A stretch of 64,000 nt of DNA from Cohnella sp. SGD-V74. Lineage in GTDB: Bacteria; Bacillota; Bacilli; Paenibacillales; Paenibacillaceae. Location of the stretch: positions 1 to 64,000 of the forward strand of contig NZ_PVYW01000021.1 in the NCBI RefSeq assembly GCF_003001675.1. Direction: 5' to 3'. Below the pieces are notes generated by a model. The model did no database searches and was not told the origin of the DNA. It was given only the letters and a program-made list of their open reading frames with translations. Every line of letters starts with the position of its first letter. Positions within the stretch are counted from its first letter, which is position 1. Shown piece by piece: positions 44,231-54,264 of the stretch. Made by a program: the position numbers and the translations under genes.

Positions 44231-44755
44231 ATGATGAAGAGAAGAATATCCTGGAACAAGAAGGTGAAGCCGGCAGCGAGTCGGACGACAAGCCCGAAGC
44301 GGAGCGTCAAGACTCCGGTCAGAAGAGCGAGCGGCTTGAAGCCGCGCATTAAGCAATCCAACGCTTTCGAACTGCAAGTGTTCAGACTCGTTAATATGGA
44401 AAGAACAAGCCGGGGCATCCCCGCGCTGACGCTGAACTCGACGCTGGCGGAGCTGGCCCGGCTGAAATCGACCGATATGCGGGACAACAACTATTTCGGC
44501 CATAACTCCCCGCTATACGGCTCTCCCCAGCAAATGTTGGACAGGTTCGGCGTTGAGTGGAGAGCTTCCGCGGAAAATATCGCGGCCGGCCCGACAACGC
44601 CCGAAGAGGTCGTCAGAGTGTGGATGAACAGCACAGGCCACCGGGCCAACATTCTGGATCGCCGTTTCACAGACACCGGCGTCGGTTACGTAGCCGGCAA
44701 TCCGACAAGCGAATATCGGACGTATTGGACGCAATTATTCATCCAACGTCCTTAA
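44231..44755 (+). CDS. CAP-domain (YkwD-type) protein without signal peptide
   Basis: The 174-residue protein has a CAP/SCP fold from about residue 50: FRLVNMERTSRGIPALTLNSTLAELARLKSTDMRDNNYFGHNSP, ENIAAGPTTPEEVVRVWMNSTGHRANILDRRFTDTGVGYV and YWTQLFIQ. The first 40 residues are very basic with no hydrophobic stretch, so export is not evident, unlike the usual YkwD secreted layout. Start ATG follows ATGGAGGTTCA. Confidence 0.85.
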   Translation: MMKRRISWNKKVKPAASRTTSPKRSVKTPVRRASGLKPRIKQSNAFELQVFRLVNMERTSRGIPALTLNSTLAELARLKSTDMRDNNYFGHNSPLYGSPQQMLDRFGVEWRASAENIAAGPTTPEEVVRVWMNSTGHRANILDRRFTDTGVGYVAGNPTSEYRTYWTQLFIQRP

Positions 44756-44768
44756 TTTCAAGGACGAA

Positions 44769-44828
44769 GATCAAGAGACTTTTCCCAATGGCATCCGGCG
44801 GCCGGCGGGGAAGGTTTCTTTTTGTTTT
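44769..44828 (+). terminator. weak terminator after CAP gene
   Basis: ACTTTTCCC pairs imperfectly with GGGGAAGGT around a GC-rich inner stem and is followed by TTTCTTTTTG. The pairing is imperfect. Confidence 0.45.
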
Positions 44829-44845
44829 CGTCCAAAAATTAAAGG

Positions 44846-44893
44846 TTGATTTCTTGGGCGAGTAGCTTTATAACTAAATTAGAATCATTATTA
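44846..44893 (+). promoter_or_regulatory. katG promoter with PerR box
   Basis: TTGATT (44846-44851) and TATAAC (44869-44874) are 17 bases apart. TTAGAATCATTATTA at 44879-44893 matches the PerR/Fur-type box TTATAATNATTATAA at 13 of 15 positions and lies over the start of transcription. The linked perR-like gene supports repression relieved by peroxide. Confidence 0.75.
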
Positions 44894-44926
44894 TTTGAAA
44901 TTCATTATATTTTAGGGGTGACAGGA

Positions 44927-47107
<2,181 letters not shown>

Positions 47108-47152
47108 GGCCATCGAAGGCCGGATCTTCTACCTGTAATCCGAACATGGAAA

Positions 47153-47190
47153 GCAAAGAGCAGTATTTGTTGCCGAATACTGCTCTTTGC
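47153..47190 (+). terminator. terminator after katG
   Basis: GCAAAGAGCAGTATT (47153-47167) pairs perfectly with AATACTGCTCTTTGC (47176-47190) around an 8-base loop and is followed by TTTCC. Confidence 0.85.
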
Positions 47191-47225
47191 TTTCCTGCTA
47201 TACAGTTCGAAAAGGAGGACGAGCG

Positions 47226-47651
47226 ATGGCGGTCATGCTGAGCAAAGAAACGATACTGGCCAAAATGAAAGAAGAAGGATTGCGCATCACTCCCCAGCGC
47301 GTTCGGATTATCGAACTCCTACTGGAATTGTCGCATCCGACGGCGGAGCGGATTTATGCGGGCATGGCCGAGAAATTTCCTTACGTCAGCCAGATGACGG
47401 TGTACAGCACGTTAAAGATCCTGAAGGAGATCGGCGTCGTCCGCGAGCTGTCCAACGGCAGCAAATCCAGCAATTTCGAGCTGGCCGACGAGAATCATTG
47501 GCATTTTCATTGCAGGCTTTGCGGCGGGATCTACAACCTGGAGCCTGAGAATGCCGAAGCGTTGTGGGTCGTCGGGACGAATAAAGGCGCGTTCCAGGTC
47601 GACAGCTGCAAGGTCGAGTATTATGGCGTATGCGCGCAGTGTAAGGCCTAG
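47226..47651 (+). CDS. perR: Fur-family regulator (PerR-like)
   Basis: The 141-residue protein starts at ATG 47226 after AAAGGAGGA. HTH region LRITPQRVRIIELLLELSHPTAERIYAGMAEKFPYVSQMTVYSTLKILKEIGVV; metal part HWHFHCRLCGGIYNL and a final CAQCK, giving two CxxC pairs for structural zinc. The sequence before the first CxxC has His residues suitable for iron or manganese sensing. Position next to katG with a PerR box makes PerR the best name. Confidence 0.85.
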   Translation: MAVMLSKETILAKMKEEGLRITPQRVRIIELLLELSHPTAERIYAGMAEKFPYVSQMTVYSTLKILKEIGVVRELSNGSKSSNFELADENHWHFHCRLCGGIYNLEPENAEALWVVGTNKGAFQVDSCKVEYYGVCAQCKA

Positions 47652-47661
47652 GAAGGGCGGC

Positions 47662-48363
47662 TCAAGCTTTGCGCACGGCAAACTTGCGGAAATGCCGGGT
47701 AACGGCAACGGGGCGGCTGCCGATCAGGAAGCGCCGATCGCTCACTCGCCATGTATGAGTGCTTTTATCCTTTCTGCGGACGTAGACGTAGTTGTAGGGG
47801 GAAGCAGCGTATATACGGTAGCCTTTCTTAGAGCAGCCTCGTAAAAACTTGACGTCCTCGCCAAGCGAGATATCCGGGAAGGGGACGTTGCGGAACAGCT
47901 TCTTCCAGAACAAGAGGGTTCCGCCTTGAACGAATCCGACGAATTTATTCCGTTCGTGCGGAGACCGGATGATCAGCCGACGGCTTGCAGCCAGATAAAC
48001 CAGACACGCGTGCTTGCCGACTACCGGGCTTCCCGTGCGCAGGAGCGTCTGGACTTGCTCCCTCAGATAGTACGGCGAATAATAATCGTCGTGGTCGAAT
48101 TTGGCGACGAGCGGATACTTGGCCCGGCAGATGCCGCCATTTAAACATTGTCCCAGCGAGATTCGCTCCGGCACTTGATAGACGGTCACATCGGGATAAC
48201 CCGCGGTCTTTCGCCGCCACTCCTCCAAGCTAATGCCGTCCTTGTTAAGGATGATGATCAGTTCTTTGCGCTTGTAGCGTTGAGCCCGGTAATTGTTCAA
48301 GATGTTCGCGATAAAGCCGGGCTGATTCGTGCAGGTAATAATGGACACCCCAGGTTCGGACAA
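47662..48363 (-). CDS. glycosyltransferase family 2 protein
   Basis: The 233-residue protein starts at TTG 48363 after GGAGGGG. It has GVSIITCTNQPGFIANILNNYRAQRYKRKELIIILN, FDHDDYYSPYYL (metal-binding DxD) and SLGEDVKFLRGCSKKG. It has no membrane helix. It would add a sugar to a cell-surface or other glycan; the acceptor is unknown. It converges with the perR-like gene 10 bases apart. Confidence 0.85.
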   Translation of the reverse strand: MSEPGVSIITCTNQPGFIANILNNYRAQRYKRKELIIILNKDGISLEEWRRKTAGYPDVTVYQVPERISLGQCLNGGICRAKYPLVAKFDHDDYYSPYYLREQVQTLLRTGSPVVGKHACLVYLAASRRLIIRSPHERNKFVGFVQGGTLLFWKKLFRNVPFPDISLGEDVKFLRGCSKKGYRIYAASPYNYVYVRRKDKSTHTWRVSDRRFLIGSRPVAVTRHFRKFAVRKA

Positions 48364-48457
48364 GGGCTTCCCCTCCGCTCGATCGATTTCTCCTAACCCT
48401 TTTGCTTTATCAAATTCGAGTTCTTGGAAGTTGCTTGGGCTCGATCCGGAGTGCTAA

Positions 48458-48520
48458 CTATTCTAGATGCTCAAATTGTTTCTTGAGGCAGTTAAGAATA
48501 AACTGCTCTTGTCGGCTCAT
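48458..48520 (-). other. possible 20-aa peptide frame
   Basis: A minus-strand ATG at 48520 follows AGAGGAGCGAAATTTAA and opens a 20-codon frame (MSRQEQFILNCLKKQFEHLE) before a stop. It lies between the glycosyltransferase and the GNAT promoter. It may be a leader or a chance frame. Confidence 0.3.
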
Positions 48521-48587
48521 TTAAATTTCGCTCCTCTTGTCGATATGATACAATTAGAAGAGGATCATTGTTAGTCTGGGGGATGTC

Positions 48588-49112
48588 ATGGCACTTATTG
48601 ATATTGAAATCGATGAAGAGACGCCCTGTCTCGTACATCGAGTGTCCGGCGAGACATACCAGACGGAATTCGCCCGCCTGACTTTCGACGATCTGAAGCA
48701 AGTAGGTGAGGAGGCCGGTTGGATCGGATTCGACTGGAGCCGTTATCTGAAAGACAAGAACTTCGAAGTGTATAAGCTGCTGGTGCAAGGAGATAATGCC
48801 ATACAAGGGATCGTATGCCTTGGCGTGAGAGATAGCTGGGTGGAAGTATATTTGGTGGAGAACGCGCCATGGAACATCGGAAGAGAACGGCAGGAATTCA
48901 GGGGCGTCGGTGCTCACCTATTCGCGATTGCGTGCAGGCGTAGTTTCGAGGCAGGTTGCGAAGGGTACGTCGCCTTTGATGCGAAGACGGGGTTGGTGGA
49001 TTATTACGTTCGCGCACTTCGAGCAGAGGCGATGGGGCCAAATCGACTTTTCATTGCGACGCCGCGGGCGGTGCAATTGGTGGCTACCTACTTCGGAGAA
49101 GGAGGGGTATGA
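48588..49112 (+). CDS. GNAT N-acetyltransferase-like protein
   Basis: The 174-residue protein has strand-helix patterns of the GNAT fold: YKLLVQGDNAIQGIVCLGVRDSWVEVYLVENAPWNIG then the acetyl-CoA loop FRGVGAHLFAIACRRSFEAGCEGYVAFDAKTGLVDYYVRAL. The pantetheine motif is RGVGAH instead of the classic Q/RxxGxG/A, which fits. A 61-residue protein overlaps its end. Substrate unknown. Confidence 0.75.
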   Translation: MALIDIEIDEETPCLVHRVSGETYQTEFARLTFDDLKQVGEEAGWIGFDWSRYLKDKNFEVYKLLVQGDNAIQGIVCLGVRDSWVEVYLVENAPWNIGRERQEFRGVGAHLFAIACRRSFEAGCEGYVAFDAKTGLVDYYVRALRAEAMGPNRLFIATPRAVQLVATYFGEGGV

Positions 49113-49113
49113 C

Positions 49114-49299
49114 ATGCGTGACAAGCGACTGTTCGAGGGAATGAGCGAACTGGAGGAGATCTCCAGGGGCGTACTGGCGGTTCCTGTGCCGGAGGAAGAA
49201 CGCGAAGCAGTCTTCGAGGAGACACGGAGGGCGATTGAACTCATGAAGCAAGGCAAGTGGGTGCCTCTAGGTGCGGAACGTTCCGCACCTAAGTCCTGA
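49114..49299 (+). CDS. small acidic/charged partner of the GNAT gene, 61 aa
   Basis: ATG 49114 follows GGAGGGG and begins one base after the GNAT stop TGA ends at 49112, with the ribosome site inside the GNAT gene. The protein is MRDKRLFEGMSELEEISRG and then a helical EEEREAVFEETRRAIELMKQGKW region, which resembles small antidote or adaptor proteins. I do not recognise a family. The tight two-gene layout is like a toxin-antitoxin pair but that is not shown. Confidence 0.6.
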   Translation: MRDKRLFEGMSELEEISRGVLAVPVPEEEREAVFEETRRAIELMKQGKWVPLGAERSAPKS

Positions 49300-49339
49300 G
49301 AGGACCCATGCTAGATATTTCTTATACAAATAACGTAGA

Positions 49340-49363
49340 GAAGGCACCCGATTGGGTGCCTTC
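49340..49363 (+). terminator. terminator after GNAT pair
   Basis: GAAGGCACCC (49340-49349) pairs with GGGTGCCTTC (49354-49363), loop GATT, followed by GATTTTGC. Confidence 0.8.
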
Positions 49364-49407
49364 GATTTTGCTTTATAGATGATACGCTCCTCGTTAAGGT
49401 ATCATTT

Positions 49408-49445
49408 CCAACAACACGTATATACTGGTATATACGTGTTGTTGG
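49408..49445 (+). promoter_or_regulatory. 38-base palindrome before mazE
   Basis: CCAACAACACGTATATAC (49408-49425), TG, then its exact reverse complement (49428-49445). The right arm runs into GGAGG, which would be the ribosome site of the upstream mazE start. It could be the MazE/MazEF operator or an RNA hairpin hiding the ribosome site. Confidence 0.65.
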
Positions 49446-49493
49446 AGGTGTGATAAAATGAGAGAAAGAAGTCGGAAAGAGGGGGGACTCACC

Positions 49494-49733
49494 ATGTCTA
49501 CCACCGTACAAAAGTGGGGAAACAGTCTAGGCATTCGCATTCCCAGCCAGATCGCGGAAAAGATTGCGATCAGCCAAGGTTCGGAAGTTGACTTGATTGT
49601 GGGTGATGATCATTCGCTCATCGTAATCCCTAAAAAGAAAAAGCCGACATTGGAAGAATTGTTGGCCCAATGCAAACCGGAAAATCGACACGATGAAATG
49701 GATTTTGGTGTAGAAGGGAAGGAATTGCTTTAG
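49494..49733 (+). CDS. mazE: MazE-like antitoxin
   Basis: The 79-residue protein has the AbrB/MazE swapped-hairpin start MSTTVQKWGNSLGIRIPSQIAEKIAISQGSEVDLIV and an acidic flexible tail that would block MazF. ATG 49494 follows AGAGGGGGG. An in-frame ATG at 49458, 9 bases after GGAGGTG, would give 91 residues and is equally possible. The gene ends TAG directly before the ATG of mazF. Confidence 0.88.
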   Translation: MSTTVQKWGNSLGIRIPSQIAEKIAISQGSEVDLIVGDDHSLIVIPKKKKPTLEELLAQCKPENRHDEMDFGVEGKELL

Positions 49734-50057
49734 ATGAGTGCAGATCGAGGAGATCTAGTATGGATAAACTTTAATCCCCAGGCAGGTCACGAACAAGCCG
49801 GTAGAAGATCTGCAATCGTGCTCTCACCAAAATCGTTTAACGAAACGACGGGTTTTGTTTCAGTCTGCCCAATCACTCATACGGTCCGAGGCTGGGGGTT
49901 TGAAGTATTGCTCCCCAAAGGGTTGGTGTTTGACGGGGTCATTTTAACGGATCAGATCAAAAATCTCGATTGGCGAGCTAGACGCATTGACATTGTCGGA
50001 AAAGCCCCGAATGAATTAGTCAATGAGTGCTTAGACAAAATACGCACATTTTTGTAG
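49734..50057 (+). CDS. mazF: MazF/PemK-type toxin ribonuclease
   Basis: The 107-residue protein has RGDLVWINFNPQAGHEQAGRRSAIVLSPKSFNETTGFVSVCPIT and GVILTDQIKNLDWRARRIDIVG, the core of MazF-type sequence-specific endoribonucleases (conserved Arg and Thr in the active site). It follows mazE with no gap. Free MazF cuts mRNA and arrests growth. Confidence 0.9.
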   Translation: MSADRGDLVWINFNPQAGHEQAGRRSAIVLSPKSFNETTGFVSVCPITHTVRGWGFEVLLPKGLVFDGVILTDQIKNLDWRARRIDIVGKAPNELVNECLDKIRTFL

Positions 50058-50294
50058 CTGATCTCATTTAGGGGTTGGCTTTTTATATACAGGAGAAGCA
50101 CGCAGCGCTGCCATAAATCCTTGAGGTAATTGCGAAAACCCACTTCAACGAATGCTGCGCATACTGTAACGAAAAAAAGCCGCTCACCCGAGAGCATGTT
50201 TGTACGCATCAAACCGAATCCTAGTCTCGAAGCCCGAACTTCTGATATAATAGTTTGGAAGATTTGCCATTTCCATAAATGGAGGCGCTTACAT

Positions 50295-51458
50295 ATGAGT
50301 CGACAATTGGAGCAAGAGGGGTACTTCGGAGAGTTCGGGGGAAGCTTCGTTCCGCCGGAACTGCAGGATGTGCTGAACTACTTGAGCGAACAGTTTTACA
50401 AGTTCAGAGACGACCCTGACTTCAAGGAAGAGCTTCGTTATTACCTTCGCGAATACGTTGGCCGCGAGAGCCCGCTGACGTATGCCGAACGACTGACCGA
50501 AGCTTGGGGCGGCGCCAAGATCTACCTCAAGCGCGAGGATCTGAACCATACCGGAGCGCACAAAATCAATAACGCAATCGGCCAGATTCTGCTCGCCAAG
50601 AGAATGGGAGCGAAGCGGATCATCGCGGAGACCGGAGCCGGGCAGCATGGAGTCGCCACAGCGACGGCTTGCGCGATGTTTAATATGGAGTGTGTCATCT
50701 ACATGGGGGCGGAAGACACGCGGCGCCAGGCGCTGAATGTGTTCCGGATGGAGCTGCTCGGCGCGACCGTCGTGCCGGTCGACAAGGGGCAGGGACGTCT
50801 GAAGGACGCGGTCGACGAAGCGCTGGGCGATCTCGTTCAGAACTACAAAAATACGTTCTATCTGCTCGGCTCCGCGGTCGGTCCGCATCCGTTCCCGACG
50901 ATGGTCAAGCACTTCCAGGCGATCATCAGCGAAGAGTCGAAGCGGCAAATTATCGAGAAGGAAGGGCGTCTTCCCGACGCGGTTATCGCTTGCGCGGGCG
51001 GCGGCAGCAACGCGATCGGCGCGTTCGCCCACTACATCGACGAGCCGAGCGTACGCCTCATCGGCGTCGAACCCGACCAGGCGCCGACTTTGACTCAGGG
51101 CGTCCCGGGAACCATTCACGGCTTCAAGTGCCTGGTGCTGCTCGACGAGAACGGCGAGCCCAGGAAAACCTATTCGATCGCTGCCGGGCTCGACTATCCG
51201 GGCATCGGACCGGAGCACAGCCACCTGAAGGTGACGGGCCGGGCCGAATACGCTACGGTCACGAACGAGGAGGTGCTGGAAGCGTTCCAGGAGCTGTCTC
51301 GCGTTGAGGGAATCATACCGGCTCTGGAGAGCGCGCATGCGCTTGCCTATGCGAAGAAGCTGGCTCCATCGATGGACCCGGACAGGATTCTCGTCATCAA
51401 CCTGTCCGGCCGCGGCGACAAGGACGTCGAGCAAGTGTTCCATATGCTCAAAAAATAA
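50295..51458 (+). CDS. trpB: stand-alone tryptophan synthase beta chain
   Basis: The 387-residue PLP enzyme has Schiff-base Lys K90 (HTGAHKINNAIGQ), catalytic Glu in ETGAGQHGVATATA, GGGSNAIG and GLDYPGIGPEHSHL. It makes tryptophan from indole and serine. No trpA or other trp genes are near, so this is an extra or diverged copy that may use free indole. Start ATG follows GGAGGCGCTTACAT. A TATAAT at 50246-50251 may be its -10. Confidence 0.9.
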   Translation: MSRQLEQEGYFGEFGGSFVPPELQDVLNYLSEQFYKFRDDPDFKEELRYYLREYVGRESPLTYAERLTEAWGGAKIYLKREDLNHTGAHKINNAIGQILLAKRMGAKRIIAETGAGQHGVATATACAMFNMECVIYMGAEDTRRQALNVFRMELLGATVVPVDKGQGRLKDAVDEALGDLVQNYKNTFYLLGSAVGPHPFPTMVKHFQAIISEESKRQIIEKEGRLPDAVIACAGGGSNAIGAFAHYIDEPSVRLIGVEPDQAPTLTQGVPGTIHGFKCLVLLDENGEPRKTYSIAAGLDYPGIGPEHSHLKVTGRAEYATVTNEEVLEAFQELSRVEGIIPALESAHALAYAKKLAPSMDPDRILVINLSGRGDKDVEQVFHMLKK

Positions 51459-51476
51459 CTAATCGCATCGCCGAAG

Positions 51477-51690
51477 GGGTTGTCCCGTAAGTAGGGAAGT
51501 ACAAGATTATCGATGAAAAAGGGTGGGCATCTATCTCCCGGAGACTGCCTCATACGGTCCTGAAATCACCTTTTGACGGGTTTACCGTTCCCATTTCAGG
51601 ATCGTATAGCATCGGAGGGAGATAGACGCCCATGACATCATCCCATAGATAATCGTTCTGTACGACTCTGTTTACTCACGGGACACCCCC
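51477..51690. mobile_element. 214-bp miniature inverted-repeat element, copy 1
   Basis: The left end GGGGTTGTCCCGTAAGTA and the reverse complement of the right end GGGGGTGTCCCGTGAGTA match at 16 of 18 positions. Inner arms GGGCATCTATCTCCC and GGAGATAGACGCCC and ATACGGTCCTGAAAT with ATTTCAGGATCGTAT also pair, so the whole element folds as one hairpin. No gene inside. A shorter relative is at 63867-63990. The ends resemble IS termini of the GGCTGTCTCATAAGT type, so it is probably moved by a transposase encoded elsewhere. Confidence 0.75.
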
Positions 51691-51701
51691 TTAAACGTCC
51701 T

Positions 51702-52193
51702 CTAACTCAGCGTCACGATGCGATTGATCTCCGTTCCTTCCGTATTTTTCCCCATTAACCTCCGCAGCATGAATTTCGCCATCTGGAATTTGTTGCCCGA
51801 ATCCCAATACTCGGCCGTTTCGACGTTCACCTTGATCAGGACGAGGTTGGGGTCGTCGTACGTCGTTTCCAGCAGCTCCTTGTACATCGGATTCCAGAAT
51901 TGTTTCAGCTTCTCCACGTCTTCCACCAGCTCGGCCGTGCCGCGGATCGAAACGAAGGACTTGCCCGCATAGGCTACGTTGACTTGCCGGTTGCGCAGCA
52001 GCTCGTGGAATTTGCCGCTGTCTTTCTGAGTCAGGAACCATAAGCTGCCGTCGTCGTCCATGTCCTGAGTTTTCATAGGACGCGAAACCAGGCCTTCTTC
52101 CGATACCGTCGTCAGCATTGCCGTATCAATGCCTTTGATCAATTCGCGGACTTTCTCGATGGCTTCCCGGTTATCGGAGGTTGGATTCGTCAT
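51702..52193 (-). CDS. pyridoxamine-phosphate-oxidase-like protein (general stress type)
   Basis: The 163-residue protein has the split-barrel flavin-binding start MLTTVSEEGLVSRPMKTQDMDDDGSLWFLTQKDSGKFHEL and KLKQFWNPMYKELLETTYDDPNLVLIKVNVETAEYWDSG, as in general stress protein 26 relatives. It starts at ATG 52193 after AAAAAGGTGAACGCC. It likely binds FMN or heme; function is unproven. Confidence 0.85.
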   Translation of the reverse strand: MTNPTSDNREAIEKVRELIKGIDTAMLTTVSEEGLVSRPMKTQDMDDDGSLWFLTQKDSGKFHELLRNRQVNVAYAGKSFVSIRGTAELVEDVEKLKQFWNPMYKELLETTYDDPNLVLIKVNVETAEYWDSGNKFQMAKFMLRRLMGKNTEGTEINRIVTLS

Positions 52194-52394
52194 GGCGTTC
52201 ACCTTTTTCGGATGTATTTTTCGCTTTAGTATTGCACCCGCGCCTCTCCGAAATTCAGCGCTGCGCATACGAGAACCTGCATCCGTACGCCTGCAACCGG
52301 GGGTTGCGGGGCTTGCGCAACCAGAGCGCTCTTTACTTTTGCGCGCGGCTCGATCAAGATGGGCTTATCAAACGACAGAAAGGCAGCTGCTGCA

Positions 52395-52847
52395 ATGATC
52401 TTCGGCGAGAAGTTGAAAACGGAAAGAAGCAAGAAGGGCTGGTCGCAGGAGGAATTGGCCGCGAAGCTGTATGTGAGCCGACAGTCGGTGTCGAAGTGGG
52501 AGAACGGCCAGAATTACCCCGGCATCGAAATCATTATCAAAATAAGCGATCTGTTCGAAGTAACCATCGACGAACTGCTAAGGAGCGATGAGGAGTTGAC
52601 GAAAACAGTGATTCAAGAAAGCAAACGGCTGGCCTATCCGAGATTGAAATTTACCGTCGATGTCCTGTTTCTGGCAGGCGCCGCCATGCTCGTCATCAAA
52701 TTGGTCGTGCTCCTTCTGAACAAATTCGCGTCGACGGACATTGCGTTAATCGGCGGATCGTTCCTATGGAACTTCACGCCCTTGTTTCTTATGATCGGCG
52801 CGGGAGTCGCGTCGGACACGCTGAAGAAGAAGTACAAACAAGACTGA
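52395..52847 (+). CDS. XRE-family regulator with membrane tail
   Basis: The 150-residue protein has a clear HTH (KLKTERSKKGWSQEELAAKLYVSRQSVSKWENGQNYPG) at the N-terminus, a linker and two hydrophobic segments (FTVDVLFLAGAAMLVIKLVVLLL and GGSFLWNFTPLFLMIGAGVA), so it may be membrane-tethered. ATG 52395; the ribosome site is poor and an ATG at 52359 is possible. A strong terminator follows. Confidence 0.82.
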   Translation: MIFGEKLKTERSKKGWSQEELAAKLYVSRQSVSKWENGQNYPGIEIIIKISDLFEVTIDELLRSDEELTKTVIQESKRLAYPRLKFTVDVLFLAGAAMLVIKLVVLLLNKFASTDIALIGGSFLWNFTPLFLMIGAGVASDTLKKKYKQD

Positions 52848-52869
52848 CAAATTGCCCCAAGTTCTCGCG

Positions 52870-52894
52870 CCCGCAATCATTTGCGGGCTTTTTT
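52870..52894 (+). terminator. terminator after XRE gene
   Basis: CCCGCAA pairs with TTGCGGG around TCAT and is followed by CTTTTTT (52888-52894). Confidence 0.9.
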
Positions 52895-53020
52895 GCGTCT
52901 ATGGCAGGAGAGAGGTCGGCGTCTCGGTTCGCTTCCAAGCGGATGCATGTCAAAAAAATTCCGAAGCGATGAAAAATAGAAGCGCGTTCGATTGTATTAA
53001 CAGTGAAAGGAGGCGCTGAG

Positions 53021-53518
53021 GTGTACAATTCATATGAGCTCAATGAATCTGTGCGACGGGTGTTGGATTTATATTCGCAAAGCTTGATCAAGATCGCTTT
53101 CGCCTACTTAAAAAATATAGCCGACGCGGAAGAAGTGGCGCAGGAAGTGTTTCTCGCCTACTTGCAGAAGCGGCCCGCATTCGAGAACGATGAACACGAG
53201 AAAGCTTGGCTGATTCGCACGGCGATCAATAAAAGCAAAAACATGCTGAAGACCGGGTGGTTCAGAAGCCGAAACCCGGTTCCCGAAAACCTGAGCTACC
53301 TCCCCGAGGAAGAGAACGAGATTTTGCAGGCCGTACTGGCCCTGGACAAGAAGTATCGGATTCCGATTCATCTGCACTATTTCGAGGGATATACGATTCA
53401 GGAAATCGCTGTGATTATGCAGGCCAAGCAGGCAACCGTCGGAACTTGGCTGGCAAGAGGGCGCTTCCTCTTGAAGAAGAAGATCGGAGGCTCGGAGAAT
53501 GAAGAAATCTGTTTATAA
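53021..53518 (+). CDS. ECF sigma factor, 165 aa
   Basis: GTG 53021 follows AAAGGAGG. It has region 2 (SLIKIAFAYLKNIADAEEVAQEVFLAYLQKRPAFENDEHEKAWLIRTAINKSKNMLKTGWF) and region 4 (YRIPIHLHYFEGYTIQEIAVIMQAKQATVGTWLARGRFLLKKKIGG). Its stop overlaps the start of a membrane protein likely to be its partner. The promoter recognised is unknown. Confidence 0.9.
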   Translation: MYNSYELNESVRRVLDLYSQSLIKIAFAYLKNIADAEEVAQEVFLAYLQKRPAFENDEHEKAWLIRTAINKSKNMLKTGWFRSRNPVPENLSYLPEEENEILQAVLALDKKYRIPIHLHYFEGYTIQEIAVIMQAKQATVGTWLARGRFLLKKKIGGSENEEICL

Positions 53519-54104
53519 ATCAGCCATGTCCAATGTGAAGACAAGCGACAATTTCAAAGAAGAAACGTATCGGAAGCTGATGCAGGCAACGGAAAGATCC
53601 GCGTCAAACGAGAACAAACCAAAGGAGAAGATCAATATGGAATACGCGAAGAAAAGAACGTTAACGGGGTGGGCGGTTGGCGCAGCGGCTTGCGCGGTAT
53701 TGGCGGTCAGCATTTTCACGGTGAACCAGAGCGTCCCGACGCCGACCGCTTCTCCGCTGCCTTCGGCGGTCTCCCCGGAGACGTCCACCTCTCCGCAGCC
53801 GCAGCCCTCGGGGGTCGCGTCGAAGCCTCCAATCACTACGGGCAAAGCGGCGGTCAATATCGAAGGCGTCATCACCGAAGTGAGCGAGGACGGCCAAAGC
53901 TTCAAGGTCGGCAACTTGTGGGTGACCGTGACCCCGGAAACCGCAATGGGCATCGACGGTCCGACGGCCGCGGAGCCGTCCGAAGAGCTGCTTCAGAAGG
54001 AATTTAAGGTTGGAAACATCGTGTCGGGATTTACGACCGAGGATACCGGCACGGGGAAAGTGAACGCGACGCGCATCTATAACAATATGGCCCCGTCGAG
54101 ATAA
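53499..54104 (+). CDS. single-pass membrane protein, likely anti-sigma partner
   Basis: The 201-residue protein overlaps the sigma gene by 20 bases. Residues 1-50 are cytoplasmic and charged (KEETYRKLMQATER), a TM at about 57-75 (TGWAVGAAACAVLAVSIFTV), then a Pro/Ser/Thr-rich stretch and an outer beta-rich part with VNIEGVITEVSEDGQSFKVGNLWVTVTPETAM. The layout fits an anti-sigma protein, but there is no zinc motif. Confidence 0.7.
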   Translation: MKKSVYKSAMSNVKTSDNFKEETYRKLMQATERSASNENKPKEKINMEYAKKRTLTGWAVGAAACAVLAVSIFTVNQSVPTPTASPLPSAVSPETSTSPQPQPSGVASKPPITTGKAAVNIEGVITEVSEDGQSFKVGNLWVTVTPETAMGIDGPTAAEPSEELLQKEFKVGNIVSGFTTEDTGTGKVNATRIYNNMAPSR

Positions 54105-54185
54105 GAGACATGCCGAAGCGGCGAGCGCTTCGGCATGTTGCGGTCCGTCCGGAAGCGCCTCGAGCGCTCCCGGACGATCGTCGTC

Positions 54186-54262
54186 TTAGAAAGAGCCGCG
54201 CCCTCCGTCTCCACCGCCATCCCCGCCGCCGAAGGAGAACGAACCGACCCGGACGATTCGCG
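54186..54262 (-). pseudogene. glycine-rich tail of a lost gene
   Basis: On the minus strand a frame ends VGSFSFGGGDGGGDGGRGSF followed by TAA. It looks like the tail of a TPM-type or similar Gly-rich protein. No start or body is present; it adjoins the acyltransferase stop. It may be a fragment or chance. Confidence 0.3.
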
Positions 54263-54264
54263 GT

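Noticed and set aside
48538..48570. TGTCGA at 48539 as a fourth ECF42 promoter before the GNAT gene.
   Set aside because: No CGTC follows at 17 bases; an ordinary -10 (TACAAT) is more likely.
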